52,521 nt of DNA from Hysterium pulicare CBS 123377 (Eukaryota > Ascomycota > Dothideomycetes > Hysteriales > Hysteriaceae), in assembly GCA_000467715.1 (NCBI GenBank), contig AJFK01000794.1, positions 1-52,521 on the forward strand. The letters are read 5' to 3'. A program made the translations under genes and the position numbers. Positions 1-10,267 of this stretch are shown in pieces. Each line of letters begins with the position of its first letter. Position 1 is the stretch's first letter. Below the pieces are notes generated by a model. That model was given only the letters and a program-made list of their open reading frames with translations, was not told where the DNA came from and made no database searches.

Positions 1-200
1 TTAAAGGTTTTAAAACCTAAAGTAGCAACGTAGTAGGTTAAATTAATAGTACTATAGTAGATAGTTTTATAAGTTATTTTATAGTATTTTTTTAAATTAA
101 AAATAATTTAGTTTAGATTAAGTGCTTTTAGCTACTATATATTATAATTTAAAATGTATCTGCATAGGTATTGGTATAGATTAATTGATTCTTAATTCTA
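1..200. other. Very AT-rich window edge
   Basis: This stretch is mostly A and T, full of TTTAAA, TATA and TAGTA words, with no open frame of note. It contrasts sharply with the mixed composition from about position 200 on. Such sequence is typical of RIP-degraded repeats at the edge of gene-bearing regions in filamentous ascomycetes. I cannot name the source element. Confidence 0.5.
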
Positions 201-206
201 CGAAGG

Positions 207-716
207 GTGCGGAAGGCCCCTAAGTGTACCGATCGGGCCGGAACAACTATGTTCCGGTGTGCCAAGCCCAGATTCGTAACACTCACGTTATGTTTGCTCT
301 ATAGGTTGATAGAGAGGCAGAAGAAGAAGACAAAGGTGGAGCAGAACTCTACTGAAAAAACTGAGCGTCTTCCAAAAGCATTGAACGTCTTGAGTATCGT
401 TGACCCTAAGTAGACTGCGGCGCAGGATGCTGTGGCTGAGACCGCAGAAAATCATCCTGCGGAATAATCCGCAGAGACGGCTGCAAAAGATGGGGACGAG
501 GATAAGGGGACTTTGGAAGGTTTGACGAAGGAGAATGAGGACAAGAAGGAGGAGAAGATTGAAGAGGTGACGGAGGAGGTGACGGAGGAGGTGACGGAGG
601 AGGTGGAAGATGTGGAAGCGGAGAAGGCGGAGAAGGCGGAGAAGGCGAAGAAGGAAGCGAAGGGTGGAGATGTAGAGAAAACGGCGAAAGCCATAGATGA
701 TCGAGTATTGAAGTAA
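207..716 (+). pseudogene. Broken 3' end of an acidic, Lys/Glu-rich protein gene
   Basis: One reading frame runs across this stretch and ends at a TAA at 714-716, interrupted by a TAG near 411-413 and a TAA near 465-467. Both stops sit in otherwise protein-like sequence, for example AETAENHPAE then stop then SAETAAKDGDEDK. The last part is a charged run with repeated EEVTEEV and EKAEKA units, likely helical or coiled. No domain is recognisable and the 5' part would lie in the AT-rich edge. Both stops could derive from CAG/CAA by one C-to-T change. It could also be a non-coding remnant with chance periodicity, because low-complexity frames are easy to over-read. Confidence 0.4.
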
Positions 717-1919
717 TGGAAGACCATTATATCACTTGATGATTTCACGATGTTGGTTATGATGTCCCTACATGTGGTGTTGCGTCGTTGAGGTATGATG
801 AAGTGATGTTGAGACTTGTGCGACCGCCAAGCCGATCTGGCCCTAGATCCCAAACTTTGCAAATATTTGACAGCACGCTACTTCGATCCTTAACACCAAA
901 GAGGCAAGTGATACCCCGAACTTTTACGCGCGGGAGTCTTTTCAAATTCCCCAGGCTGCAGTCCACTCGTTGAAGACCCTGCGCAATGTAGAACGCGGAG
1001 GTCTGCGACGAAACCTCCGTTGGAATTGCAATCTCGTAAATCACCCACTGTTGTAAGTACTACAAGCTCACCACATGCCGATCATAGTCAATCGCGATGA
1101 CAATGCAACGGGAAATCAATCTATATTTTACGAAAATTCGAGGAACCTTTTTTTGTGCTTATGACGAGCAACTTTCCCGTTCAGGCTGGCGAGGAGCAAT
1201 GTCGTTCCTTGGCGCCTTGAGCACGAGAGACGGCCTGCAGCTTGGCTACGATCCGCACCTACATTATTCATGATATGGTTAATCTTATCCTTTCTGATGC
1301 TGTATGCTAAGAGTCTAAGATGGATATGACTAGCTTTTACCAAGTCTAATTCGAGATCCCACAATAAAGGGTCTGGGCTGGCACGTGGCGGGCTGATCGC
1401 TTCCAGGTTCCAAGGAGGCTCTTTCTAGCACGGCTCGCTTCCGTAGCGCCTGCCTCCATCTCCGGTCAGGCTGTCACATTTCCTTCCATGTCTTCCACAC
1501 ACCATACAAACATCAACTTCCACAACATGACCGCGCGCATTATCGTCGTCCCGGAGGCCAGTCTTATTATTCTAACAAGACGACGAGAGCGCCATTCAAG
1601 AAACAAGGGCCGAAACAGACCATGCAGGTGGCTGTCTTGGCCTTTTTGCGGCTGATCGATAGTCTTGTTTGTGGCGTAAATAGTTGTCACCCACCCCTTA
1701 CCTAGCCTCATTCAGATGGAGGCTGTCAAATATAACCTTTGCACCTCCGAAATGGAAATTTTCTCACCTTCTTTCTCTTCGTCCTCCACACACTCAAGTC
1801 CTTCGGCTTGGATTCTGTCATTCGTTATTCGTCATTCGTTATTCGGGCTGCAAAGCTCTCGCTCATATTTGTACTCTATTTTCAAGCATTATTCAACCTA
1901 TTCCCACTTTGATTTCTAG
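717..1919. other. Intergenic; promoter of the chitin-binding lectin
   Basis: No convincing gene is seen on either strand; open frames here are short and do not resemble proteins. The last 200 bases before 1920 are pyrimidine-rich (CTTTCTCTTCGTCC and repeated TTCGTTATTCG), as expected just upstream of a fungal start codon. Confidence 0.5.
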
Positions 1920-3603
1920 ATGCATCTCACGTCTCTTTTGGCCGTGTTGGCTCTTGGCAGTCTGCCCGCGATTTTTGCTCTGAAAACGAGTAACAACGGT
2001 CACTGTGGTGCGAGTTATGGCTTCACATGCCTGAATTCGGCCTACGGGAACTGCTGTAGTCAATATGGTTATTGTGGCAAGACGACCGCCTACTGTGGAA
2101 CGGGATGTAATCCATCTTTTGGCACATGCTCCGCCTCTTCCTCTATCTCGTCCTCGAAACCGAGCTCGACCAAGACTTCATCCGCCACTCCTTCGCCGAG
2201 CCAGAAAGTTTCCACGAACGCACGATGTGGCTCCAGCTTCGGTGGGGTTACCTGCTTAAACTCGCAATGGGGAGACTGTTGTAGTCAATATTTCTACTGG
2301 TAAGTGCTATTGCTCCCTCACTTCATGATCACGAAGCTGATATTCTCATTCAAGTGGGAGCACCAACGCCTATTGTGGGACCGGCTGTCAAGCGGGATAC
2401 GGGAAATGCAATTCCCTGTCCTCTTCCGTGCAATCATCCACCAAGTCATCCACTTCGCATGTTTCTTCAAGCTCAAGCAGCAAATCTTCCGGTGTCTCCT
2501 CATCAACTTCGGCGCTTGCTACGCCTAGTTCTTCGGTGCAAACAACTTCCGCTCTCTCTTCGCTCTCTTCGGCCCCGCTCTCGCAGCCTTCTTCATCCGC
2601 GTCTTCGTCGTCCTCTGCATTGTCGTCCTCTGCATCGTCGTCCTCTGCATCGTCGTCTGCATCGTCGTCCTCCGCATTGTCGTCCTCTGCATCGTCGTCG
2701 TCATCCGCATTTTCGTCGTCTGCCGAACCGTCGTCTTCGATCTCAACAATATCTTCAGTGTTTTCCAGCAGCACGTTGATATCATCAACCACCTTACAAG
2801 TTGTTCTCAGCTCGACCTCTTCTCTCGCATCCTCGTCAAGCGAAACTTCCGTGCCATCTTCCAGTTTCACCTCCGCGGCGCAAACTCCTTCGAGCAGCTC
2901 TTCGTCCTCCGAGTCATCCCAGACCATCACGTCAACGGACAGCTCGACATTGGCAAGCTCAACGGACAGCTCGACATCGACAAGCTCAACGGACAGCTCG
3001 ACATCGACAAGCTCAACATCCTCTCAGACTCCGACACCAACCTGCGTGCCTACGAATTATCTACAAGGCCTCAACCCCGACTTCGAAACCGGATCAACGA
3101 GCCCTTGGACTTTCCCTTATACGGGCCCCACTGCCGGCTCTGCTAGTGGGGGCGTACAAGTAGGTTCCTCGGCACAATTTTCGGCCCACGGTGGTAGCTA
3201 TGCGTTCTACATCAATGTCGCACAAATGACAGGCCCCGGAATCCAAGGCTCTAGCTCGTTTAGTTACTATGCGCAGCTGACCGGCATTCCCATTCCGGCT
3301 GGCACGACAGTCAACTGCACAGCATGGGTAAAGTTCGTTGAGAATGGTAATCCCCCTGCCACGTATCCGGTCAATGCGGCCATGTATCTCGACAATAAAG
3401 CCGTCAATAACGCGGCGTCCGGTGTTGTGAACGCTGCATCAGCAGATTGGACGCAGATTGGTGGGCCAAGGAGCGGGGCTCTAACTGGAGACACGCATAC
3501 CTTGATAATCAGATTTCAAGTATACGCATTCCAAGTCTCCGGGCAGAGTCTGACGGCTGCTATTGATGATGTTAAGTGCTTCCCTACAACTTCTCAGTGT
3601 TGA
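1920..3603 (+). CDS. Secreted chitin-binding lectin: two CBM18 modules, Ser-rich stalk, beta-sandwich-like C-terminus
   Basis: Exons 1920-2299 and 2355-3603 give 542 residues; the 55-nt intron has donor GTAAGT and acceptor TTCAAG. Splicing repairs the second cysteine motif (CCSQYFYC then GSTNAYCGTGC). Residues 1-20 form a signal peptide ending in a FAL-type site. Two hevein-type CBM18 modules follow (about residues 27-68 and 97-143), each with the eight-cysteine pattern and CCSQY-x-YCG. Next comes a ~190-residue Ser/Thr stalk with tandem repeats, probably O-glycosylated. The last ~180 residues, starting CVPTNYLQGLNPDFE and closing with AAIDDVKCF, look like a carbohydrate-binding or galactose-binding beta-sandwich, though I cannot name the family. 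CBM18 proteins bind chitin oligomers at the cell surface; a wall or host-interaction role is inference. Confidence 0.9.
2590..3018 (+). repeat. In-frame tandem repeats coding the Ser/Thr stalk
   Basis: From about 2600 to 2710 units resembling TCGTCCTCTGCA recur and code SSSA runs. From about 2938 to 3018 a 27-base unit (start TCAACGGACAGC) occurs about three times and codes SSTDSSTST. All units are multiples of three, so copy number can change without shifting the frame. Confidence 0.8.
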
Positions 3604-4292
3604 TAATCTCTTGTAATCGGTCAAACTAGTGGCACACCATACGAGCCTACTAAATTTAAACATTATAATATCCTCATATATCTATACTTTCTTTAGCAGC
3701 GCCAGTATTTCATTCGATGCCACTTAACCCTAACAAATTACTTTGGAAGTGGCAGTGAGAAACAAACGGCGCCACGAAACACCTGGCTGTGCGCCGAGAT
3801 CTGAGATCCAAGAGATTCCGCCGACAGAGTCGAGGAATGGTATTCGAAAGTGCTGCTTCCAGCTCACCAGCAACAAGGGCATATACCATTCGTGAATTCC
3901 AGTTCCCGTTCGTAGGCACGATAGGTAGGTTTAGGCTCTGTACCATCAATTCCAGTGCGCGGCCGCACGCGTGATAGTTTGGGCTGTGTACCACTCATCG
4001 AGTCTAGTTCACCTCCTTGCGAGCATGTGGAATTATGCTTCCTGTTCCTATACAGATCTCTGCTTCCAAGGTCGATGCGATACTTCGCAATCCTCTGCCC
4101 ACTCCACCGTCGCAATTGCCGAGTGATCTTCATTTATCTTCTCACGGTTCCGAGATGGCTGTCTCGCAACTACGATCTCGAAAAACCAATACAGTATACC
4201 ATGCAGTAGAAATTCAGAGTTGGTCCAGCAGTCTCTCGGGCTTCGGAATTGCCAAGACATTCCGCCCCGATGAGCTGTGATCTAAGCGACGT
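3604..4292. other. Intergenic, no gene seen
   Basis: This is mixed-composition sequence downstream of the lectin. Short open frames exist on both strands but overlap one another and show no protein character. Confidence 0.4.
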
Positions 4293-4868
4293 CCCTACGG
4301 GTTTCGCACTACGATGAAACATGGTGGTTTCAGTACAATCAATCATCGTGGTTTATATACATAAATTAAGGGTAGTTCTTTTAGTTTTTTTACCTTAATT
4401 TATGTAGATTCTATAATGTTTTATTATAAATAAGGGGACCTGGTTGGACTTTATATTTAGTAGTTGAGTCTTAATGTTATAATAACTTATTATTCTCTAG
4501 TCTACCATACTATCTAATCTACTACCTCTGAAGTCCAAACAAAGATAAAGAAGGCTAAAGGCTGAAGGCTAAAGGCTGAAGGCTAAAGAGATGGAGAGAG
4601 AGATAAACCTACTAAATAAGCCTACTTGATGAGCCTACTTGATGAGCCTACTTGATGAGCCTACTTGAGCCTACGTGATAAGTCTACTTGGTTGGTGATT
4701 GAGAGAGAGAGCGAGAGAGGGAGAGAGAGAGGAGGATGTTAAGATTATATTCTAAGGAACGATCTGATGAATCATGGTAGGCTGTAGAAAACCACCATAT
4801 TTTATAAGGAGACCACCATGATTCATCAGGTAGATCACGATGTATCATCGAAAGGAAAACCCGTAGGG
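4293..4868. mobile_element. MITE-like element with 12-bp terminal inverted repeats
   Basis: The left end CCCTACGGGTTT (4293-4304) is the exact reverse complement of the right end AAACCCGTAGGG (4857-4868), and similarity continues imperfectly inward (CGATGA and CATGGTGGT on both sides). The interior is AT-rich, has no coding frame, and contains two perfect hairpins: arms 4358-4371 with 4393-4406, and arms 4764-4778 with 4815-4829. The size of 576 bp and lack of a transposase fit a non-autonomous DNA transposon. If the target duplication is TA, it lies within the terminal words (CCC-TA-CGGG and CCCG-TA-GGG), which would suggest the Tc1/mariner group. That assignment is inference. Confidence 0.6.
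4548..4735. repeat. Three short tandem repeat tracts inside the MITE-like element
   Basis: Positions 4551-4586 repeat GGCTAAAGGCTGAA. Positions 4618-4665 repeat a GCCTACTTGATGA unit about four times. Positions 4701-4733 are a GA-rich microsatellite. None has coding character. Confidence 0.75.
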
Positions 4869-5019
4869 GTTTGTCAGCACTTCCGTTTGCCGTTCGCCGC
4901 TCTTGCTAAAGTCCCATCAAATACAGGTCCGAATATGATCTGGAAGACGCTGCTCAACAGATCTACTCCCTGTATTTGTACCCGTTCTAGCTATGCCCAC
5001 ACGGCCAAATATGGGCTGA

Positions 5020-6315
5020 CATACATCGTCGTATCCCGGTACTCCAGCACCGTATGGCCACGCGTGTGTGAGCTGTGCTCAGTCCAAGTCCAAGTGTATC
5101 ATTCGCCGTGCTGGTGGCCCTTGTGAGAGGTGAGCAACGCCCCTAATCGTACATATACTTGTAGATCATAACAATCCACGTGGTTAGGTGCCGTCGGTTA
5201 AACAGAGAATGCGGCCCAGCAGAGACGGTTCGACGCCGCAATCCGCGAAAGCCTGCTGTGTCCAAGACAGTACGACTCGGGGAAAAGCTGGATAGCCTCG
5301 TATCACTAATTAAGGCGGGAGCACAATCCGATGCTACCATCACAGCTCCCCATGCCACGGCTGCCATAGCCGATTCTACTCCTCGTGGCACTATCCGGAT
5401 AGGTGTCCATACTCTCACTCAAAGTCAATGCAAAAGAGGTTCAGTTTCGAGCAGCTCAAATGATTCTAATCACAATGTACCGGTGTTGACACCAGCCACT
5501 GACGATTGCATGGGCTCTTCGTACAACCTCTCACCCTCTGATTTTCGGGACGCAATCGGCGAACCCTCTCCAGTCGAGGCCGAGGAATATCTTATATACT
5601 TCCAGACCTAGAAGACCAAATTCTTCCCCTTCATTTGCATCATATCCACTACCCGTGCTCGGCAACTCCGGCAGGAGCGGCCGTTTCTATGGCTTTGCAT
5701 AATGGCAATAGGCGCCAAATCAACGTCACAGCAACAGGCATTGAGTGGCAAGATACGACAAACTATAGCGCAAGAGATTATAGTTCAGTCCGAGAAGAAT
5801 ATTGAGCTCCTCCTAGACCGCGCTTTTACCAACGTTTCTCCACACTAACCAACTAACACACCAACAACTGAATTCGCTGCAGACAGGCCTTGAGTCGATA
5901 AAGTCTTGGTTTGACGTCTTCTTTACGATAACACTGGCCGCATACATTGGTCTCTTTTTCCATATTCTCGCAACTACTCCGCTGCGTCCAATGCCTAATC
6001 ATGCTCTACCAACTCACAGCACTCGAGGACCCAAGCGGTGACGAGAATGGTATTCGGAAAACGGTGGATCCGCCTCTTCTTCTAGATCGTGTCATCAACA
6101 ACTTGGAACAAATAGCTGTTCTTACTGGATCAGACAACAACGATAACGTTGAGAAAGACGTGTTCTCTCGGGCGGCCCAGATGTTTCGCTCTCTTCGACC
6201 GGGATGGGATGCAAAGATGGGTCCTGCTGACCTTTCGACTATTTCTTTTCCGCAGAATGCCCATGAGGCTTTTCCTCAGGACGCCCTTGCGGTCGAATAT
6301 TTGGACAACAACTAG
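5020..6315 (+). pseudogene. Broken Zn2Cys6 transcription factor gene
   Basis: A full Zn2Cys6 cluster is readable: CVSCAQSKSKC, eight residues, then CERCRRLNREC across a 58-nt intron (5130-5187, donor GTGAGC, acceptor GGTTAG), followed by a basic linker and LGEKLDSLVSLI, a likely short dimerisation helix. The frame then meets TAG at 5609-5611 but continues protein-like (KTKFFPF, RPFLWLCIMAIGAKS, QSEKNIELLL) to about 5848. A C-terminal piece in another frame (about 5947-6315; MLYQLTALEDPSGDENG, MFRSLRPGWDAKMGP) matches the end of the same kind of regulator, with the central part missing or scrambled. No ATG lies in frame close upstream of the cluster. The family controls catabolic and secondary-metabolism genes; this copy looks non-functional. 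Confidence 0.75.
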
Positions 6316-6379
6316 CCCAAACATTTTCTTCTTTCTCCAAACTACCAACCCCATTCGAATCTGTTAACGGTATTATTGT

Positions 6380-7016
6380 ACCTAGTGGACTTTTCTGGCC
6401 TTTTTCGCACTCTTTGAATTAGGTTCATTGATCTGTGCCTTGTCCACCTCCTCGAAAATGTTGATTGTAGGACGAGCAGTTGCCGGAATGGAAATTTCGG
6501 GCATTCAGAATAGTGCTTTAACAATTGTTGCTGAATGCGTCCTTATGGCAAAAAGACCAGATACATTTCTCTATCAGCTTTGAGATTGTTTGATAGTTGA
6601 CAATTTTGATAGCTCTAATTGGATTCGTTGTTGGTAGTAAGTCCAAGCCTATCTGATTCCTTGGATTGTTATATTCAACACTTGGCACTTCTCTAGTTTC
6701 ACAACTCGGCCTGGTAATAGGACCATTGGTTGGAGGTGCACCAACACAGTACACGTCATGGAGGTGGTGTAAGTCACCCTCTTTCCCAGCTTTATTCATG
6801 GCTCTACATCTCTCAACATCAGGCTTCAACATCAATCTCCCCATCGGTGGCTTCGTTGCGGCACTACTAGCATTTTCCCACGTCCCCGACCAAATCCCCA
6901 AGCCCCCACCCATGTCAGTCTACGCACCTTCTATCAATCTTCAGACCGTCATCAATGCCGGGGCCACGGGGTTCCGGATGATGATCAAAGGAGCGGAGTT
7001 GGGGATCGACACCTAA
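6380..7016 (+). pseudogene. MFS transporter fragment (14-TMS drug/H+ antiporter type), broken
   Basis: Fragments characteristic of the DHA2 group of the major facilitator superfamily are visible: FELGSLICALSTSS and VGRAVAGMEISGIQN (TM2-TM3), then [30 protein letters not shown] (motif C type, GPxxGG), then WRWC and [21 protein letters not shown] after a likely intron (donor GTAAGTC, acceptor ATCAG). Together they cover roughly TM2 to TM6. The N-terminus and the last eight helices are absent, and stop codons lie between pieces. It follows the broken Zn2Cys6 regulator on the same strand, which suggests that a regulator-plus-transporter pair decayed together. Confidence 0.75.
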
Positions 7017-7499
7017 GAAAGCGGGCCAGGACTCAAAATTCCCAAAACCACAAATTACAACGCACCAACGCGCTTCAAATACTTTCGTCAATTCTTCTAC
7101 GCCCTCGGTTACTTCCTTGTAATGCGTAGACCCATTAATGAGTGCGAAACCCTACCCTCTGGAGCAGTCAGGGCTTTTTCCATCCTCCCAACTAGGAATT
7201 TGGATACTCCACAATATTCTATGGGCTATATCTCGCTTCAAGATCGATCAGAAAATCCACCGGTTGTTTCCCGAGGATAAGAGCGGATGGAGTATTCCCG
7301 GAATACCCAGAGCTGAATCTGGTGTCGTGATTTGGGGCTGCACTACTAATCTCACTTGTTGGGCTCTTATCTTGAAGAGTACGTTGAGGCAGGATGTTGA
7401 CGAGAATCTGTAAATTGTAACGTTACATTGTCGCAGGGAGAATGAGTGAATAAAGTAAGACTACGAGCATAGAATACCCTTCAATACATCGTTGACCGC
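7017..7499. other. Gene debris, origin not recognised
   Basis: An open stretch at about 7138-7413 (plus strand) has partly protein-like composition (FKIDQKIHRLFPEDKSG, SGVVIWGCTT), but no family is recognisable and neighbouring frames carry stops. It may be further decay product of the adjacent transporter or of a lost gene. Confidence 0.3.
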
Positions 7500-8291
7500 T
7501 TAAACCGTGATCGTATGCACAAACCTAACCTTCCCGCTCTCAAGCCTCAACTCGTGGCTATCAGGCATCGACCCACCAAATGCACACAGCACATCACAAG
7601 ATCCAGTCGTTTCATCGATCACATACCTCCGCATTGTGTTCTTCACCGTGCCACCATTGGCCGGGGCACCAGAGGTGCAAGGGCTCACATGCGCCGAACC
7701 CTCAGTCCGCTCGCATGGCGTGCCCCAAGGGACTTTACCCTTGGCCGAGGCATCACTCCACATGTCGAGGTAGTTATCCACCGCCGCTTGCAAGATCTCT
7801 CGGGTGGTTCGCTTTGATGGATCCAGTGTGCCCCAATTTTCCGAAGCGAAGTACTTGAGCGTGGCTGAGGCGTCAAAGGACCAGTCACCCTTGGTTGCAT
7901 GGATCATGTCGATCGTATTGACTTTTGATCCATCGGAGCTGAACCGGATCTGAGTTCCGATAACATAGGGCCCGGCGGTTGAGACAAGTTCAGTGTAGGT
8001 GGCGCACTGGGTTGTGTCTGCTGTGGTGCGGTTGTGGTCGATTTTTAAGGGTTTGCTGAGCAGACCACTCTTGATATCGACTTTTTTATTGTTCTCCTGA
8101 TACGTAAAGTTTGAAGTGTCAAATAGCTTTTGGAGGTCGTCGATTTTCCCGCTACTTTGCGCCGCTATGTAGCTTTCAGCCACCGCCAGGATCGTATCGC
8201 GGCCGCAGTCGGCCACAGCCAAGGAAGGAAGAAAGGCGGCTATAGTAAGAGCGCCGAGCACTCCGCCTATGCTAGGACTTAGTAAGAACAT
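7500..8291 (-). CDS. Secreted protein of 263 residues, DUF8021/SnoaL-like
   Basis: A single exon runs from ATG at 8291 to a TAA at 7500. Residues 1-27 form a signal peptide (hydrophobic LGALTIAAFLPSLAVA). The mature part begins CGRDTILAVAESYIAAQSSG, typical of fungal secreted proteins with a SnoaL-like cone fold now grouped as DUF8021. I assign this from sequence character, moderately surely. Six cysteines and several N-x-S/T sites support secretion. Biochemical function is unknown. It lies 0.7 kb from a broken tannase gene on the same strand, and the two may once have belonged to one extracellular phenolic-ester block; that is inference. Confidence 0.75.
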   Translation of the reverse strand: MFLLSPSIGGVLGALTIAAFLPSLAVADCGRDTILAVAESYIAAQSSGKIDDLQKLFDTSNFTYQENNKKVDIKSGLLSKPLKIDHNRTTADTTQCATYTELVSTAGPYVIGTQIRFSSDGSKVNTIDMIHATKGDWSFDASATLKYFASENWGTLDPSKRTTREILQAAVDNYLDMWSDASAKGKVPWGTPCERTEGSAHVSPCTSGAPANGGTVKNTMRRYVIDETTGSCDVLCAFGGSMPDSHELRLESGKVRFVHTITV

Positions 8292-8996
8292 GGCGAACTA
8301 TTCGGATATTTTAGGCGTAAAAATGGATAAGCAGTGCGCAAGCTACTTTTCTTGGGAGAATCTCTCCGAGAAACGCAGCAAGTGGGCGTCGTTAAATAAT
8401 TTTGCCTCCATTTGGAGTTGAGGACCGTGGTTTGATCTTGCAAGGATGTTTACTATCGGGTAAAATATGTTGGTCCCGCTCTATATATGATGCCACTTTA
8501 TAATTGCGTTTAAATGAGCGTCTCGGCCAATAAGGCACCCTCAGATTTACAAATCGAGAATACTTGATAGTGGTACCTGGTTTTTCGGCCTCGAGCCCGC
8601 ATTTTGTTGAAGAACTGCCGAACGGCTTTTGGGAGCTGCTGCAAGAGATGCTGATAAGCTTTTGACTCAAGCGCGCTCTTCTCCGGGAGAAAAAGCTGTA
8701 GAACTATAAGTGAGCCAGTTATATTAGTACCGTAACGACTAAACACTTTCGCAAGACTTACTGCATGTATTTGTGCTTGAGCGCGGGTTTTGAGCTATTG
8801 AAGGTCGTATGATAAGCTACGAAGTCACCGGAATATTAGGTTTCTCCCTTCTAAGAATAGTAGATTTTATACCTAAGTATGTACATGAATGGGGAGAGTT
8901 TCTGCATCCCGCAAGTTTCAACTGTCAATGTTCATGCTAGATGAAAACGCGGAGAAAGACTTCTTGATAGTGGGAAGTGCTTCCATCCTACAATCC
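8292..8996. other. Intergenic between the DUF8021-like and tannase remains
   Basis: No gene is seen. Short open frames on the minus strand (8392-8746) lack protein character. Confidence 0.4.
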
Positions 8997-9854
8997 TCAA
9001 TAAACAGGCAATGGAATCGAGTTGAGGTCGGGAAGCCAGGTGTCGATAGATGCTTGGTCGTAAACACAGTCCATGGTTGCATTGTCCCTCCAGTATGGCC
9101 TCAGTGGGAAGCTACAAATTTTCTGATTAACGCCCTTTGACGTGCCACTAAGGACGGTAGCGTTAAGTTTCTCAGGATTGATACCATGTTCGACCCAGTC
9201 GATGACGCTCTCGAGGATGTTTTGTGGGAATGGCCCGTTTGGCTGCTCCGGGTTCGGAGCACAATGGGCGGCACCAGGGACCAAGAAGAGTCTGTACCAA
9301 TCGTTTAACTGAGCGTAGCTCTCATTGACACCCAGTTGAGGGTACATAATCCTCCGGACAGAGTTGTGGTAAATAGTTGAGGAAGCGGTGGGAATGCTGT
9401 TGTCTGATTCTCCGTGGAAATGGATCACCTTGCCGCCTGCATTATGGAAGTCTTCCAGGTCGGGCCAGGTTGTCTGCAAGGTATCGGCAAATTTTTGCAT
9501 TCCTTCCAACATCCAGCTACGTAGGGTGTCATAGGTGACATTGGCAAGCGACAATCTGCTCGACTCAATCTCTTTGAGGGATAAGTTCACATATTGAACC
9601 CCAATACCGCTAGCGGTGGCCTCGTATCTGCCTGTGGCAGAGTTGTATGTTGTGGCGGCATCTGCAAAGCTGGCCGCGGGTTGGAAGGAGACGTACACCT
9701 GACGCCCCTTCGAGTCGAACAGACCCTTCCAGATCTGGTCAGCAATGGTGGCAGCTTGAGATGTGACGGTCCCATTGGCAGCAGGAGTAGGGGAACCACC
9801 CGGCATCTGCCGTTTCCGTGTTATAGCTTGTCGACGTGAAGCACTGCAACACAA
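8997..9854 (-). pseudogene. Tannase/feruloyl esterase, C-terminal half only
   Basis: The readable ~280 residues match the second half of the fungal tannase family: SQAATIADQIWKG, YDTLRSWMLEGMQKFADTL, VIHFHGESDNSIP with the catalytic Asp, and FLVPGAAHCAPNP with the catalytic His. Full-length enzymes have about 520-580 residues and a GCSTGG-type serine motif in the first half; none is found in the 400 bases upstream. The frame opens without an ATG, at a TTG. An upstream in-frame TGA and a possible acceptor (TTGCAG) lie just before it. The 3' end looks normal (TAG at 8997). The family hydrolyses gallate and ferulate esters outside the cell; this copy lacks its nucleophile and is presumably inactive. 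Confidence 0.8.
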
Positions 9855-10267
9855 CAGGTGTCATGATCCATCAGATTCCAGCTTCGTTTTCCTGTATATA
9901 TCACAGCAGAAGCCTATACGTACAATGGGTTGCATCTCCGCTGAGGGCTACATACTCCTCTCAGACTATATACTAAGGTCAAACAGTCTATGCGGACAAC
10001 AAGGAGAGTCGCTACGGGATTTAGGCACAACCCAGATTTCAACGACTAATGACAGCCACCGTGGAGCATTACACTAAGACACTTCTTTTCTAAGGGTGAC
10101 TATCACTCCACGAAAAAATACAACTCCTCCCGCCAGAGAGAGTGATTTTTACTCTGAGTCTCCAACACGATGCTGCTAATTTCTTACAGTAAAATCAGTT
10201 ATGACATAACACACCAAATACTGAAGATTTCGTCTCGAACCCATCTTCCCAGCTAACCGTGCGTCCA
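9855..10267. other. Intergenic where the tannase 5' half would be expected
   Basis: No GCSTGG-type serine motif or esterase-like frame is found on the minus strand, so the missing half of the neighbouring tannase is deleted rather than spliced. Nothing else is recognisable. Confidence 0.4.

Noticed and set aside
2388-2930. Long acidic open frame on the minus strand
   Set aside because: It is the complement of the Ser-rich repeat stalk of the chitin-binding lectin; the Asp/Glu runs are the mirror of TCG/TCC codons.
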